Positions 27,101 to 34,976 are shown, numbered from the stretch's first letter. The stretch: DNA of 51,789 bases from Aureispira sp964445645 (GCA_964445645.1 CAYULH010000020.1:1-51789); one strand, 5' to 3'. The notes: generated by a model not told the origin, from the letters alone. A program made the numbers and translations.

Positions 27101-27325
27101 AAGGGGCAAGCCAAAGATGAGGCATTAAGAAATGCAAAATTACTCTACCTACAACGCAATCATGGAATTAATAGCCATCCGGCCTTATGGGCTTGTTTGG
27201 TACAAGTGGGCAATTATGAGCCTTTAAATATTCAACCCAATCGTTTCAAGCAGTATATGATTATTATTGGGATAATTGCCTTATTATTGGCAATTGCAAT
27301 CTTCCTCAAACAAAGAAAAAAATAA
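24134..27325 (+). CDS. Secreted, membrane-anchored TPR-CHAT caspase-like protease, cassette 2
   Basis: A 1063-residue paralogue of the protein at 20044. It has a signal peptide (residues 1-23, cleavage after AQA), a long TPR region (about 40-500, with units such as AILYYNKGIRIAKKY and KALVYCQKSLESS), a charged helical link (580-640), a CHAT domain (about 640-1035) with His890 (HLAVHG) and Cys937 (LSACETG), again 47 apart, and a C-terminal anchor with a basic KQRKK end. The CHAT halves of the two proteins are visibly alike (PDGQLAYLPFEVLLT, RLPGA, GEGVLSIGRGF), while the TPR halves have diverged. The pseudouridine-synthase gene begins 8 bases after its stop, so the two may be co-transcribed. 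Confidence 0.88.
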   Translation: MHYLSQFILVLLFIIALPNNAQAFQYKNLVYDYKKVPTEFNQLHKKRTQYYELNEIEKVVDITLRLIEKCIEQGHEDYVIDLYEYITDSWVNHETLNIEQKLQKIAFSCNQETRVDLSPIKYSYWAQTYLSYNEMDSAHFYYNLAVQSCKEQDYPIVQMNLNIGFSFIYYYYHYNLDKAIQYSDRAKTIADQNLDPQNRIPRTNLFIIQGIIAGDLGYKEKAIAFDLEVIAAIKENPITSKANLVNNYNSLAIKYNELGDYDNAILYYNKGIRIAKKYKLEIVENIYYPTYCLADCYRELGLLHKSQTILTQLIDKLELKNIKKNNYYYKTLIQSYQDLIIIHIQKKQYNNIVDYLQKLKSLHRHSDFNQFITYLYASDYYKEIKDYKKAIEYSQKTLSALNTTDKIYHQPLAFNNLADIHLQQGNYSKALVYCQKSLESSALNFSAEESYFNPSFEDIFQYQSLIKTLHIKLDVLKSLYKQKDPNVSPRLLLSTIKLGIEFLEHKNKNFKSKSSQTYWLNKEAIPLFENAIKIALDLYEQTNDKQYLNEAFMLSERSKSIMMTNALQEQSASTFGGIPPELIEREQELVRAQKKAEKAKRDAKMRQDDIQVNYQDSLIFAYHEEKVALLENFEDNYPKYYELKYQVNTTSIADVQAGLDEQTFLIEYFQGQNHIYVFTISKNKAFVRSFEHTNFYDTWMAAFQNLLPDVQRAQADLNQNYITFVKASYKLYQLLLEQNILQDKSHLILIPDGQLAYLPFEVLLTEDATPAANKPINANFSTLPYLLYKYTTNYNYSAQLFLQQYTQTKKKKACKILALAPSYSNKNAPTWRNPYEQDLRKMLDRLPGATRELDSLESMFGGTFLRDMDANETKFKEVAHSYDILHLAVHGLVDHDKPELSGLALEEDNDTIHDNILYAYEIKQLDLKAQMVVLSACETGIGKYQRGEGVLSIGRGFMYAGVPSLVTTLWKLNDYTSTFIITEFYKNIRKGQAKDEALRNAKLLYLQRNHGINSHPALWACLVQVGNYEPLNIQPNRFKQYMIIIGIIALLLAIAIFLKQRKK

Positions 27326-27333
27326 CTGCATCT

Positions 27334-27936
27334 ATGGCTTTTCAATATTATGCCATCTACAAGCCTTTTGGTATGCTTTCTCAGTTCTCTAGAGAACATC
27401 CAAGCCATCAAACCTTGGCAGATTTGAACTTTAGTTTTGATAAAGAGGTGTATCCTATAGGGCGACTGGATAAAGATAGTGAAGGTTTATTGCTATTGAG
27501 TAATAATAGGAGTATCAATCATAGCTTGCTGCATCCTAGCAAGGCACATCCACGCAGTTATTGGGTACAAGTAGAAGGCCAAATCACCCCCGAAGCCCTA
27601 CAACAACTGCGTACAGGAGTTGGCATTAAAATCAATAAAAAACTCCATAAAACTTGTCCAGCCAAAGCCCAACTTTTAGAACAAGCCCCCCTCGTACCTG
27701 ACAGAAACCCGCCTATTCGTTACCGAAAAAATCAACCTACTTCTTGGATCAATCTGACCCTAACAGAAGGCAAAAACAGGCAAGTTCGACGAATGACGGC
27801 TGCTGTTGGTTTTCCTACCTTGCGCCTCATTCGCCACCAAATTGTAGATTTGTGTATAAACAATTGGGAAGCAGGAGCTGTACACCCCATTGCTCCCCAT
27901 AATTTTAAGCGATTATTACAACTGAACAAAATCTGA
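27334..27936 (+). CDS. rluE: RluE-type pseudouridine synthase (RsuA/RluB/RluE/RluF family)
   Basis: A 200-residue enzyme without an S4 domain. The catalytic motif GRLDKDSEGLLLL contains Asp46, and the C-terminal EGKNRQVRRM loop is characteristic of the RsuA/RluE group. Its length and lack of S4 are closest to RluE, which makes pseudouridine at 23S rRNA position 2457 in E. coli; assignment to that site is inference. The start lies 8 bases after the CHAT gene, so translation may be coupled, though a functional link is unlikely. Its 3' end overlaps the convergent MBL gene by 21 bases. Confidence 0.88.
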   Translation: MAFQYYAIYKPFGMLSQFSREHPSHQTLADLNFSFDKEVYPIGRLDKDSEGLLLLSNNRSINHSLLHPSKAHPRSYWVQVEGQITPEALQQLRTGVGIKINKKLHKTCPAKAQLLEQAPLVPDRNPPIRYRKNQPTSWINLTLTEGKNRQVRRMTAAVGFPTLRLIRHQIVDLCINNWEAGAVHPIAPHNFKRLLQLNKI

Positions 27937-28779
27937 CAGTGGGCCAACTTTATCGGCCACTATACGCCCTTTTTCATTGCGCTTGAGCGTACAAGCCTCT
28001 ATGGTAGGCGCATGTTCAAAAAACAGGATGTGGCCCTGCTCTTCGGCCTCGGTCAAGAACCACGCTTTCTCTTTCAATGTTTGCAAGGGGCGTATATCAT
28101 AGCCCATAACATAGGGCATAGGAATATGACTAGGAGACGGCAGCAAATCTGCACAGTAAATAATGGTTTTGTCTTGATACTGAATTCTGGGTGTCATCAA
28201 AGCCTCAGTATGTCCATAAGCATAGCCAATCTGAAAGTCTTTTAGCCATGGCAATACTTCATCATAAGGCAATGAAGGAATGTTTTGGAGTATACCATGC
28301 TCTTTGAGCGGCACAAAGTTCTCTTTTAAGAAAGAAGCCTTTTCTCGATCATTGGGCGCATAAGCCCAGTCATAATGGGCTTCATTGGTCCAATAAGTAG
28401 CATTGGGAAAAGTAGGCAGCAAAGCTCCTTTCTCATCTCTATACACCGCTCCTCCCACATGGTCAAAGTGTAGATGTGTTATGAATACATCTGTGATGTC
28501 AGTAGCTTGCAATCCTTGTTCCTGAATGGATGTTAGTAAGCTGGCCTCACCATGAGGATGAAAGTGAGAAAAGAACTTAGCAGATTGTTTATTTCCTATT
28601 CCTGTATCTATCAGAATATTGCGCCCTTCTGTCTGAACCAACAAACAACGCATAGCCCAAGTACACAAATTATTTTCATCAGGCTGCTCCAATTTTGCCC
28701 ACAATTTTTTGGGTACCACGCCAAACATAGCCCCTCCATCCAGTTTAAAATATCCTGTATTAATTACACTAATCTTCAT
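27916..28779 (-). CDS. MBL-fold metallohydrolase (lactonase-like)
   Basis: A 287-residue cytoplasmic protein with the metallo-beta-lactamase signature THLHFDHVGG: His102, His104, Asp106 and His107 are metal ligands. Further ligands are in GYAYGHTEALM and the late Asp in YCADLLPS. Similar-sized proteins include N-acylhomoserine lactonases and methyl-parathion-hydrolase-like enzymes, but the substrate cannot be told. It converges on rluE with a 21-base overlap and has the lumazine-synthase gene upstream on the same strand (27 bases). Confidence 0.82.
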   Translation of the reverse strand: MKISVINTGYFKLDGGAMFGVVPKKLWAKLEQPDENNLCTWAMRCLLVQTEGRNILIDTGIGNKQSAKFFSHFHPHGEASLLTSIQEQGLQATDITDVFITHLHFDHVGGAVYRDEKGALLPTFPNATYWTNEAHYDWAYAPNDREKASFLKENFVPLKEHGILQNIPSLPYDEVLPWLKDFQIGYAYGHTEALMTPRIQYQDKTIIYCADLLPSPSHIPMPYVMGYDIRPLQTLKEKAWFLTEAEEQGHILFFEHAPTIEACTLKRNEKGRIVADKVGPLSDFVQL

Positions 28780-28806
28780 AATTTGTAATGGATGCTTTAG
28801 ACACTT

Positions 28807-29328
28807 TTATTTACCAAAACCAATAGTATTTTTTTCTTTATTGAATGATTTAGACACTTCTACCATTCTAATAGCTGTTACAGCAGCTTCTACGCCCTTA
28901 TTGCCATATTTTCCACCTGCTCTATCCAAGGCTTGTTGCTTATCATTGGGGGTTAATAGACCAAATACAGCAGGTTTGCCCGATGTCAAAGAAAGATTTT
29001 GGAGGGCTTGTGCTACAGACATATTGATGTACTCATTATGAGTGGTTTCGCCTTTAATCACACAACCTAGACAAATCATAGCATCTACACTCTCATTCTT
29101 ATACAAAATACGGGCACCTTGTGGCAATTCAAAAGCACCGGGTACTTGTACGGTATGAATATTTTCGGGCTTTGCTCCATGCTTGATTAAGGTATCATAA
29201 CAGCCTTCATACAATGCGTGGGTAACTTCTTCATTCCAATCAGATACAATAATTCCAAATTCCCATTCAGAAGCATCGGGCAAATTATTCTCATCATAAA
29301 CAGATAAATTCTTATCGGCACTACTCAT
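28807..29328 (-). CDS. ribH: 6,7-dimethyl-8-ribityllumazine synthase
   Basis: A 173-residue enzyme catalysing the penultimate step of riboflavin synthesis. Family features are FGIIVSDWNEEVT at the N-terminal strand, VPGAFELPQGAR, CLGCVIKGETTHNEYI (with the active-site His) and FGLLTPND. ATG at 29328 is chosen because the upstream 31 codons of the open frame are not conserved. A CAAAAATA (-7 on the minus strand) at 29369-29376 lies between a hairpin and the start, suggesting its own transcription start. The other rib genes are not in the window. Confidence 0.95.
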   Translation of the reverse strand: MSSADKNLSVYDENNLPDASEWEFGIIVSDWNEEVTHALYEGCYDTLIKHGAKPENIHTVQVPGAFELPQGARILYKNESVDAMICLGCVIKGETTHNEYINMSVAQALQNLSLTSGKPAVFGLLTPNDKQQALDRAGGKYGNKGVEAAVTAIRMVEVSKSFNKEKNTIGFGK

Positions 29329-29397
29329 AGTTCTTGTTAATTTATGGTGTTGTAATTTGTAAATAATACAAAAATAAATAGAAGAGTTCAGCTGTTG

Positions 29398-29438
29398 AGC
29401 AAAAAAAAGGTAAGACTGCATTTATTACAGGCTTACCT
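29398..29438 (-). terminator. Intrinsic terminator after the TPR membrane-protein gene
   Basis: On the minus strand AAGGTAAG (complement of 29431-29438) pairs with CTTACCTT (complement of 29406-29413), followed by a T-run (the A-run 29401-29407 on the plus strand). It separates the upstream gene from ribH. Confidence 0.7.
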
Positions 29439-29469
29439 TCTTCCAATTTCTTTGTTAAAAAGCGAATAC

Positions 29470-30153
29470 TTAAGACAAACGAATTAAATCTTTGTCTACG
29501 CCCAAACGCTCTGCTGTTTCTGGATCTTTGTCCATAATATCTTGTAAATACTGCTTAGCTTCCTCTACCTTTCCTTGGAATTCCAACAAACGAGCTGCTT
29601 TCCATTTGGCATATAAGGCCAAAGCCGTGTTTTCTGTATTAGCGGCAGCTCTGTCATAAGCACTCAAGGCTTCGTCCATTTGTTGCAATTCTGAATGGGC
29701 ATCACCAATCAAGGTATAGGCTTGTGTCTGTAACAATTCTTCTCCACTAAAGTTATTTAAGAAATCTAATGCCAATTGAGGTTGTCCTAATTGCAAAGTA
29801 GCAATACCTGCATAATAATGTGCTAAGTTAGCAGCATCTGTGCCTCCATAGTCCTCAATAATACCCGTGTAACCAATAAAGCTACTGGCTTGTCCGGGAA
29901 TGTTACGGCCATTCAAAGCCAATTGAAAAGAATCGCGCTTAAATTCAATATTGGCTTTGTACAATTCTACTTGTGCCTCCTCATTCTTTTGGTTGCTGTT
30001 TTGGACATACCAATACATCGCCACAATAAGAAGTAAAACACCTCCAATAAGGCCAAAAATGATATTCTTGTATTGTTCAAAAAAGCTATTGGCTTTTTCC
30101 TTTAGTTCATCTGCTGTAAGATCCTGAATTTCAGTATATTGTTCTTTTGCCAT
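29470..30153 (-). CDS. Single-pass membrane TPR protein (YfgM-like)
   Basis: A 227-residue protein with a charged cytoplasmic N-terminus (residues 1-30), one membrane helix (about 32-51, IIFGLIGGVLLLIVAMYWYV) and a periplasmic domain of four or five TPR units (for example NLAHYYAGIATLQLGQPQLAL). This is the YfgM layout; YfgM is a chaperone-related partner of the Sec translocon in E. coli. In Bacteroidota the gene commonly sits beside ribH, as here. A CAAAGATA -7 match is at 30204-30211 without a clear -33. Confidence 0.78.
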   Translation of the reverse strand: MAKEQYTEIQDLTADELKEKANSFFEQYKNIIFGLIGGVLLLIVAMYWYVQNSNQKNEEAQVELYKANIEFKRDSFQLALNGRNIPGQASSFIGYTGIIEDYGGTDAANLAHYYAGIATLQLGQPQLALDFLNNFSGEELLQTQAYTLIGDAHSELQQMDEALSAYDRAAANTENTALALYAKWKAARLLEFQGKVEEAKQYLQDIMDKDPETAERLGVDKDLIRLS

Positions 30154-30340
30154 AACGTGGTCTTGCTGTACTAATTATCGTAACTATAAAATAATTTTGC
30201 GTGCAAAGATAAACAAAGTTTTTACGGAAAGGAGATTTTTGGCCCTAAAAACTCTATTCTAAAAGTTTTTTTTGGAATACATCTGCTACACAACTTTTGT
30301 TATTGCTTGTGTTTTTTGTAATAATGTGGATAAGGCACAT

Positions 30341-30376
30341 AAAAAATTCCCAAGAACAGCGTGTTTCTTGGGAATT
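30341..30376 (-). terminator. Intrinsic terminator after pdhA
   Basis: Stem AATTCCCAAGAA (30345-30356) / TTCTTGGGAATT (30365-30376); on the minus strand it is followed by a T-run (plus-strand A30341-30346). Confidence 0.88.
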
Positions 30377-30401
30377 AGTTGACACAACAAACAAGATGTG
30401 A

Positions 30402-31415
30402 TTAATCCTTGATAAAAGGATAATCCTCTTGTACATAATTATGCGTAAAAAGCTCGGATGCTGGCGGATAAGCCGATTCTTCGGCAAACTGTACAGCAGC
30501 GTCAATTTCTTTCTTTACTTGCTCCTTGATGGCTGCTACCTCGGCTTCAGTAGCATGGTTGTTGTCTAGCAATTTTTTTTCTATAATATTAACAGGATCT
30601 TTTTCCTTGTATTCTTTTTCCTCTTCTTTGGTACGATACTTAGCAGGGTCCGACATAGAGTGCCCTTTGTAGCGATACGTTCTAATTTCTAAAAACATAG
30701 GCCCTTTGCCACTTCTACAGTGTTCAGCCGCCGCCGCAATTTCATTGTGTACCACTTCTACATCCATTCCGTCAATTTGCTTGCTAGGCATATCATACCC
30801 CAATCCAAGCTTGTAAATATCCGTCACATTAGAAGTGCGTTCTACCGAGGTTCCCATTGCATAAAAGTTGTTCTCACAAATAAACACAACAGGCAATTTC
30901 CAAGTCATTGCCATGTTAAAGGTTTCGTGCAAGATTCCTTGACGGCAAGCACCATCTCCAAACATACAAAAAGTAACACTGTCCTTTTCTTGGTATTTGT
31001 CACCAAATGCAATTCCAGCACCTAGCCCAATCTGCCCACCAACAATACCATGTCCACCATAGTAGCGATGTTCGGCAGAAAAATAGTGCATAGAACCACC
31101 TTTTCCACCTACATTTCCTGTTTCTTTGCCATACAACTCTGCCATAGCAGCCTTGCTAGAAATACCCTTGGCCATCCCTGCGCCATGTTGGCGATAGGCA
31201 GTAATCCAAGCATCATCGGGGCGTGTTGCCGTCTTCATGCCGGCATAAACAGCCTCCTGACCAATGCACAAATGCAAAAAGCCTCTAATTTTTTTCTGAA
31301 AATACATTAGGTTAGCACGCTCTTCAAATTTGCGAATGCGTAACATTAACTCATACCATTCCAAATAAGTTTCTTTGGAAAAAGAATTGGTTTCCGTTGT
31401 TTTTTTCTTTGCCAT
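30402..31415 (-). CDS. pdhA: Pyruvate dehydrogenase E1 component, alpha subunit
   Basis: A 337-residue protein matching the alpha chain of the heterotetrameric E1: RKFEERANLMY at the start, IGQEAVYAGM, the YRQHGAGMAKG loop, and the thiamin-diphosphate motif GDGACRQG...NN. The phosphorylation-loop region reads YRYKGHSMSDPAKYR, also seen in branched-chain enzymes, but the lineage and length fit pyruvate. It decarboxylates pyruvate and passes the acetyl unit to lipoyl-E2. The beta subunit (pdhB) is not adjacent. It lies downstream of the CoA-transferase genes in the same direction and ends at a terminator. Confidence 0.92.
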   Translation of the reverse strand: MAKKKTTETNSFSKETYLEWYELMLRIRKFEERANLMYFQKKIRGFLHLCIGQEAVYAGMKTATRPDDAWITAYRQHGAGMAKGISSKAAMAELYGKETGNVGGKGGSMHYFSAEHRYYGGHGIVGGQIGLGAGIAFGDKYQEKDSVTFCMFGDGACRQGILHETFNMAMTWKLPVVFICENNFYAMGTSVERTSNVTDIYKLGLGYDMPSKQIDGMDVEVVHNEIAAAAEHCRSGKGPMFLEIRTYRYKGHSMSDPAKYRTKEEEKEYKEKDPVNIIEKKLLDNNHATEAEVAAIKEQVKKEIDAAVQFAEESAYPPASELFTHNYVQEDYPFIKD

Positions 31416-31556
31416 ACTGTCTATAAGGGATTATAAAAGAGTATTCTATGTGATTTGTTTTTCCAATAATTAGTACTAAGATATAGTATAATAGCACAAA
31501 CAAAAAATAACTCTCACTTTTTATTAAACAAGCTAGTGTCAAAATGTTCAAAACGA

Positions 31557-32216
31557 CTAAATAGCCATCTCTGGTACGCCCTCTGCTGGAACAATTAATG
31601 TACCTGCGGTTTTTGCTTTTATTTCTTCTACAGTTACCCCCGGAGCACGTTCCAACAGGTGAAAAGCATTGTCTTTGATCTCCAAGAATGCTAAATTGGT
31701 AACGACACGTTTGATGCAATTAACTCCTGTAAGGGGCAGTGTGCAAGATTCTAACAGCTTGCTCTCTCCCTTGCGATTGGTGTGCTGCATCGCCACAATA
31801 ATATTGCGTGCAGCAGCTACCAAATCCATTGCACCTCCCATACCTTTTACCATCTTGCCCGGAATTTTCCAATTGGCAATATCTCCATTTTGTGCCACCT
31901 CCATGGCCCCCAATACGGTAAGGTCAATATGCCCGCCACGAATCATCTCAAAGCTCTGTGCCGAACTAAATAAAGCTGCCCCCGGCAGGGTGGTTACGGT
32001 CTGTTTGCCTGCATTAATCAAATCGGCATCTACGTCTTTTTCTTTGGGAAAAGGCCCCATACCTAGCAGGCCATTCTCCGATTGCAAAAACACCTGAATA
32101 CCTTCTGGAATATAATTGGCCACTAAAGTAGGAATACCAATTCCTAAATTAACATAGTAACCATCTTTTAATTCTTTGGCAATGCGCTTGGCAATGCCGT
32201 TTTTATCTAAAGCCAT
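31557..32216 (-). CDS. scoB: Succinyl-CoA:3-ketoacid-CoA transferase, subunit B
   Basis: A 219-residue beta subunit: VNLGIGIPTLVANY, the catalytic glutamate Glu47 in SENGLLG, and GAMEVAQNGDIANW. The enzyme swaps CoA between succinyl-CoA and acetoacetate, for use of ketone bodies and acetoacetate from leucine. ATG at 32216 is chosen because it matches the family start; the open frame upstream to 32312 runs through the palindrome at 32231-32284. The alpha subunit gene is immediately upstream, with pdhA downstream. Confidence 0.93.
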   Translation of the reverse strand: MALDKNGIAKRIAKELKDGYYVNLGIGIPTLVANYIPEGIQVFLQSENGLLGMGPFPKEKDVDADLINAGKQTVTTLPGAALFSSAQSFEMIRGGHIDLTVLGAMEVAQNGDIANWKIPGKMVKGMGGAMDLVAAARNIIVAMQHTNRKGESKLLESCTLPLTGVNCIKRVVTNLAFLEIKDNAFHLLERAPGVTVEEIKAKTAGTLIVPAEGVPEMAI

Positions 32217-32230
32217 GTTATTCTTATTAA

Positions 32231-32284
32231 TACTTCGTGGATTTTTTACTTTTTGTAAAAAAAAGCTAAAAAATCCACGAAGTA
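32231..32284. repeat. 18-bp perfect inverted repeat between scoA and scoB; dispersed element
   Basis: Left arm TACTTCGTGGATTTTTTA (32231-32248) is the exact complement of 32267-32284, with an 18-base A/T-rich loop. A related right half lies at 10483-10518 and a left-arm-like TACTTCGTGATTTTTAC at 48478-48494. It sits between two co-directional subunit genes, so complete termination is unlikely; it may adjust expression or protect mRNA ends. Confidence 0.7.
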
Positions 32285-32320
32285 AGGTCTTATTGTTAAT
32301 ACACTTAATCACTATGAAAT

Positions 32321-33013
32321 TTAACTTAGAACCGTGCGTTGTTCTATACGTTTTTCATAATCTACTCCTTGGAAAATGCGCTGTACATACACCCCCGGAA
32401 CATGAATATAATTCGGATCCAATTCGCCGGGTTCTACCAATTCCTCTACTTCTGCAATCGTGATTTTGCCTGCCCGTGCCATCATAGGATTAAAATTGCG
32501 AGCCGTACCCTTGAATATCAAATTGCCGTGGGTATCACCTTTCCATGCTTTGACCAAGGCAAAATCGGCATGAAGCGCCGTCTCCAAAATATACGGGCGG
32601 CCGTCAAAATGTTTGACCTCCTTGCCTTCGGCAATTTCTGTACCATAGCCCGTGGCCGTATAAAAACCCGGAATGCCTGCCCCTCCTGCACGAATACGCT
32701 CCGCCAGTGTTCCTTGAGGAATCAAATCTACCTCTAGCTCTCCACTCAATAATTGGCGTTCAAATTCAGCATTTTCACCTACATAAGAAGACATCATTTT
32801 CTTAACTTGACGTTGTTGCAACATCAATCCAATGCCAAAATCATCTACGCCTGCATTGTTAGAAATACAAGTCAGACCCTTGACACCTGCAGCTACAAGA
32901 GCAGCAATACAATTTTCTGGAATACCACACAATCCAAATCCACCCAACATCAAGGTCATATTGTCCTCAATACCTTGAATGGCTTGTTGTGCATTGGCTA
33001 CTACTTTATTCAT
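32321..33013 (-). CDS. scoA: Succinyl-CoA:3-ketoacid-CoA transferase, subunit A
   Basis: A 230-residue alpha subunit: MLGGFGLCGIPEN, TCISNNAGVDDFGIG, GGAGIPGFYTATG and NPMMARAGKITIAEVEELVEPG are all family segments. With scoB it forms the CoA-transferase. Two starts are possible: ATG at 33013 (MNKVVANAQQAI, typical of the family) or ATG at 33049; the former is chosen. The longer leader contains a small palindrome GGGCATTGATGCCC. Co-directional with scoB and pdhA. Confidence 0.93.
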   Translation of the reverse strand: MNKVVANAQQAIQGIEDNMTLMLGGFGLCGIPENCIAALVAAGVKGLTCISNNAGVDDFGIGLMLQQRQVKKMMSSYVGENAEFERQLLSGELEVDLIPQGTLAERIRAGGAGIPGFYTATGYGTEIAEGKEVKHFDGRPYILETALHADFALVKAWKGDTHGNLIFKGTARNFNPMMARAGKITIAEVEELVEPGELDPNYIHVPGVYVQRIFQGVDYEKRIEQRTVLS

Positions 33014-33132
33014 TGCTTGTCTGTGTTTTGTAAGGGCATTGATGCCCATGCTCTAATTGTTGGAAGCTAAACTAATTATTTTTATACAGAAATTGTTTAA
33101 GAACAGGCGTGTATTTTTTTTGATACAAACAC

Positions 33133-33163
33133 AAAAAAGAGCTATTCCTACTGGAATAGCTCT
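33133..33163 (-). terminator. Intrinsic terminator after the outer-membrane-barrel gene
   Basis: AGAGCTATTCC (33138-33148) pairs with GGAATAGCTCT (33153-33163). On the minus strand a T-run follows (A33133-33138 on plus), 63 bases after the stop. Confidence 0.88.
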
Positions 33164-33226
33164 CCTATTGCATACAAAAACTTTAAACTAAGTCTTTGTG
33201 ATATGTTCTATTGATATAACTTCGGC

Positions 33227-34081
33227 TTAGAAGTAGAAAGATACAAATACAGCACCGTCCATGTTGTCCAAGTTCAAGCCAAAGTTGCTAGAAGCACCAT
33301 TTTCTTCAACATCAATGATTACTTCACCTGTAGCAGCATCAAATGATTCCCATACAGATTGAGATTGGAAAGTAGTGCTGTAGATAACACCCCATCCAAA
33401 TTCTGCACCTACAGACATTTTGGGAGCTACAAAGTACTCTACTCCAACAAAAGGACGTACACCAATACCAAAAGTAGTAACACCATCATCAGCCAATTTA
33501 CGCTGTCCACCAGCATTGTTGAGGTTACCTCCAAAGTTAGTAGAAGTAGGTACTACGTTCGTGTTAGAATAAGCATTACCATAAGTGTAAGCCTCATCAA
33601 ATACACGCAAGTTCAACAACAAGTCACCACCAAAGTAACCTTGAATACGACCTTTTCCACGTCTCATTTCGTACCCTAATCCCAACGTATAACGACCATT
33701 GCTTCCAGATTCTGTATCTTCTACAAAAACATCAGGATCATTAGCGGCATTGTCTACTACAAATTCTGAATTAGAATAAGCATTGGTGTTGATTCCGAAG
33801 TGGATTCTAGCAGCCGTGCTCTCTGACAACATGTATTTGCCCATCACTACATTGTTTCCCAATACATTGAAAAACTTGTCGCTAGAAGCATAAGTGTTGT
33901 TGGAGTTGTTGTTAAAACTGTTACCAAACCAGTTGAAGAAAGGAATAACATTAAATCCTAATCCGATATCACCAGCTTCTGGCAAGATCAATTGACCTTT
34001 TTTACCTTTCAATGGCTCATCTTGTGCTTGGAGAGTGCTCAGACAAAAAACACCAACCAATAATAATAATATAGTTTTCAT
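33227..34081 (-). CDS. Outer-membrane beta-barrel protein
   Basis: A 284-residue protein with a signal peptide (MKTILLLLVGVFCLSTLQA) and repeated amphipathic strands ending with aromatic residues; the last residues FVSFYF give the C-terminal Phe expected of a Bam-inserted barrel. The pattern (GYEMRRGKGRIQGYFGGDLLL, FVGVEYFVAPKMSVGAEFGWGV) is that of eight-to-ten-stranded Bacteroidota OmpW/OmpA-barrel-like porins; no OmpA peptidoglycan domain is attached. The lipoprotein gene is upstream on the same strand with an 83-base gap, and both share the promoter at 34755-34785. Function likely structural or transport, not determinable. Confidence 0.8.
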   Translation of the reverse strand: MKTILLLLVGVFCLSTLQAQDEPLKGKKGQLILPEAGDIGLGFNVIPFFNWFGNSFNNNSNNTYASSDKFFNVLGNNVVMGKYMLSESTAARIHFGINTNAYSNSEFVVDNAANDPDVFVEDTESGSNGRYTLGLGYEMRRGKGRIQGYFGGDLLLNLRVFDEAYTYGNAYSNTNVVPTSTNFGGNLNNAGGQRKLADDGVTTFGIGVRPFVGVEYFVAPKMSVGAEFGWGVIYSTTFQSQSVWESFDAATGEVIIDVEENGASSNFGLNLDNMDGAVFVSFYF

Positions 34082-34164
34082 TAATTTATTTTTATTTAAA
34101 TTTGCAATGTTTATCTGAACAAGCATTGCACTCATTCAACATTTTAAATTAAAGTAGCTGGTGT

Positions 34165-34674
34165 CTAGTAATTGTACTCACGGATTACTTTAGCACCTTC
34201 ATGGATAGTCAAAGAAACATCAGATCTAGTGTATAGAGTTTCTTCAGTAATAACCTCATCTTGGTTAGTAACAGTATTGAAACGCTCGCTACGCTCTTGC
34301 AACCACAAGTCAGGGAATTTTACTTCTACACGCATGTCATCTTCAGAAGCTGGCAATTCAACCATTACTTTACCAGCATCATCAGCAGTACCTACGAAAG
34401 TCAAATCATCGTAGTTGAAGCTACCATTGGGACGTGCTTGCAAATCTCTTGAGTCAACTACAAAACGTAGCTCAGTACCTGCAGGGATAGGCTCACGCAT
34501 AACTCTACTCAAACCATTGTAAGTAGTATCGTTTGTCAAGTCATTGTTTACAGTTACATACAATACTACAGTTGCAGTTCCTGCTTCTTTACGCATAGTT
34601 GCTTCTTTTGCACAAGAAGTACCCAATAAAGCTACCAATACCAATACAAGGGCAGCAAAGTTCATTTCTTTCAT
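34165..34674 (-). CDS. Lipoprotein in an operon with the outer-membrane barrel
   Basis: A 169-residue protein with a signal peptide and lipobox LLGTSC (Cys21), then about 145 residues of beta-rich sequence (ATVVLYVTVNNDLTND, TELRFVVDSRDL, DMRVEVKFPDLWLQ). It looks like a carboxypeptidase-regulatory-like or other beta-sandwich lipoprotein, but no family is certain. Its codon use is like that of the barrel gene (Ala/Gly-rich, fewer AT-rich codons than other genes nearby), suggesting high expression. The canonical promoter is 80 bases upstream. Confidence 0.72.
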   Translation of the reverse strand: MKEMNFAALVLVLVALLGTSCAKEATMRKEAGTATVVLYVTVNNDLTNDTTYNGLSRVMREPIPAGTELRFVVDSRDLQARPNGSFNYDDLTFVGTADDAGKVMVELPASEDDMRVEVKFPDLWLQERSERFNTVTNQDEVITEETLYTRSDVSLTIHEGAKVIREYNY

Positions 34675-34754
34675 TTTGTCTAAAGTTAATTTGTTTAATG
34701 AATTTAGTTAAATTTCTTTCCCTTTGGAACTTTTTGATTTCCCTTAGGGTGGCG

Positions 34755-34785
34755 CAAAGGTACGGCTTATTTTTAATTTACCAAA
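34755..34785 (-). promoter_or_regulatory. Canonical Bacteroidota promoter of the lipoprotein/barrel operon
   Basis: On the minus strand TTTG (34782-34785) is followed by exactly 19 bases and TACCTTTG (34755-34762), a full match to TTTG-N19-TAnnTTTG. Leader of about 75 bases to the ATG at 34674. Confidence 0.88.
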
Positions 34786-34976
34786 TCTCAAAAGAAAAAT
34801 TAGGCATTGGCCGTATAATTTAACACACAAATGTTCATTTCAGAATTCCTGTTAACACTTTAATTATAAAAATTTTATAAAGAACCCTAATATCTATATT
34901 TACGTATTAATACAAAAATAGCCCCTCACCAAAATTGCTCAAAATGAGCCAAAAACAGGACAAAAAGTGTTTATTT

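Noticed and set aside
20044..27325. CHAT proteases as part of a type III CRISPR (Craspase-like) system
   Set aside because: No Cas gene, repeat array or RNA-guided component is in the window, and the proteins carry signal peptides.
30254..30505. Minus-strand frame of 83 codons overlapping the end of pdhA
   Set aside because: It overlaps pdhA in another frame and crosses its terminator hairpin.
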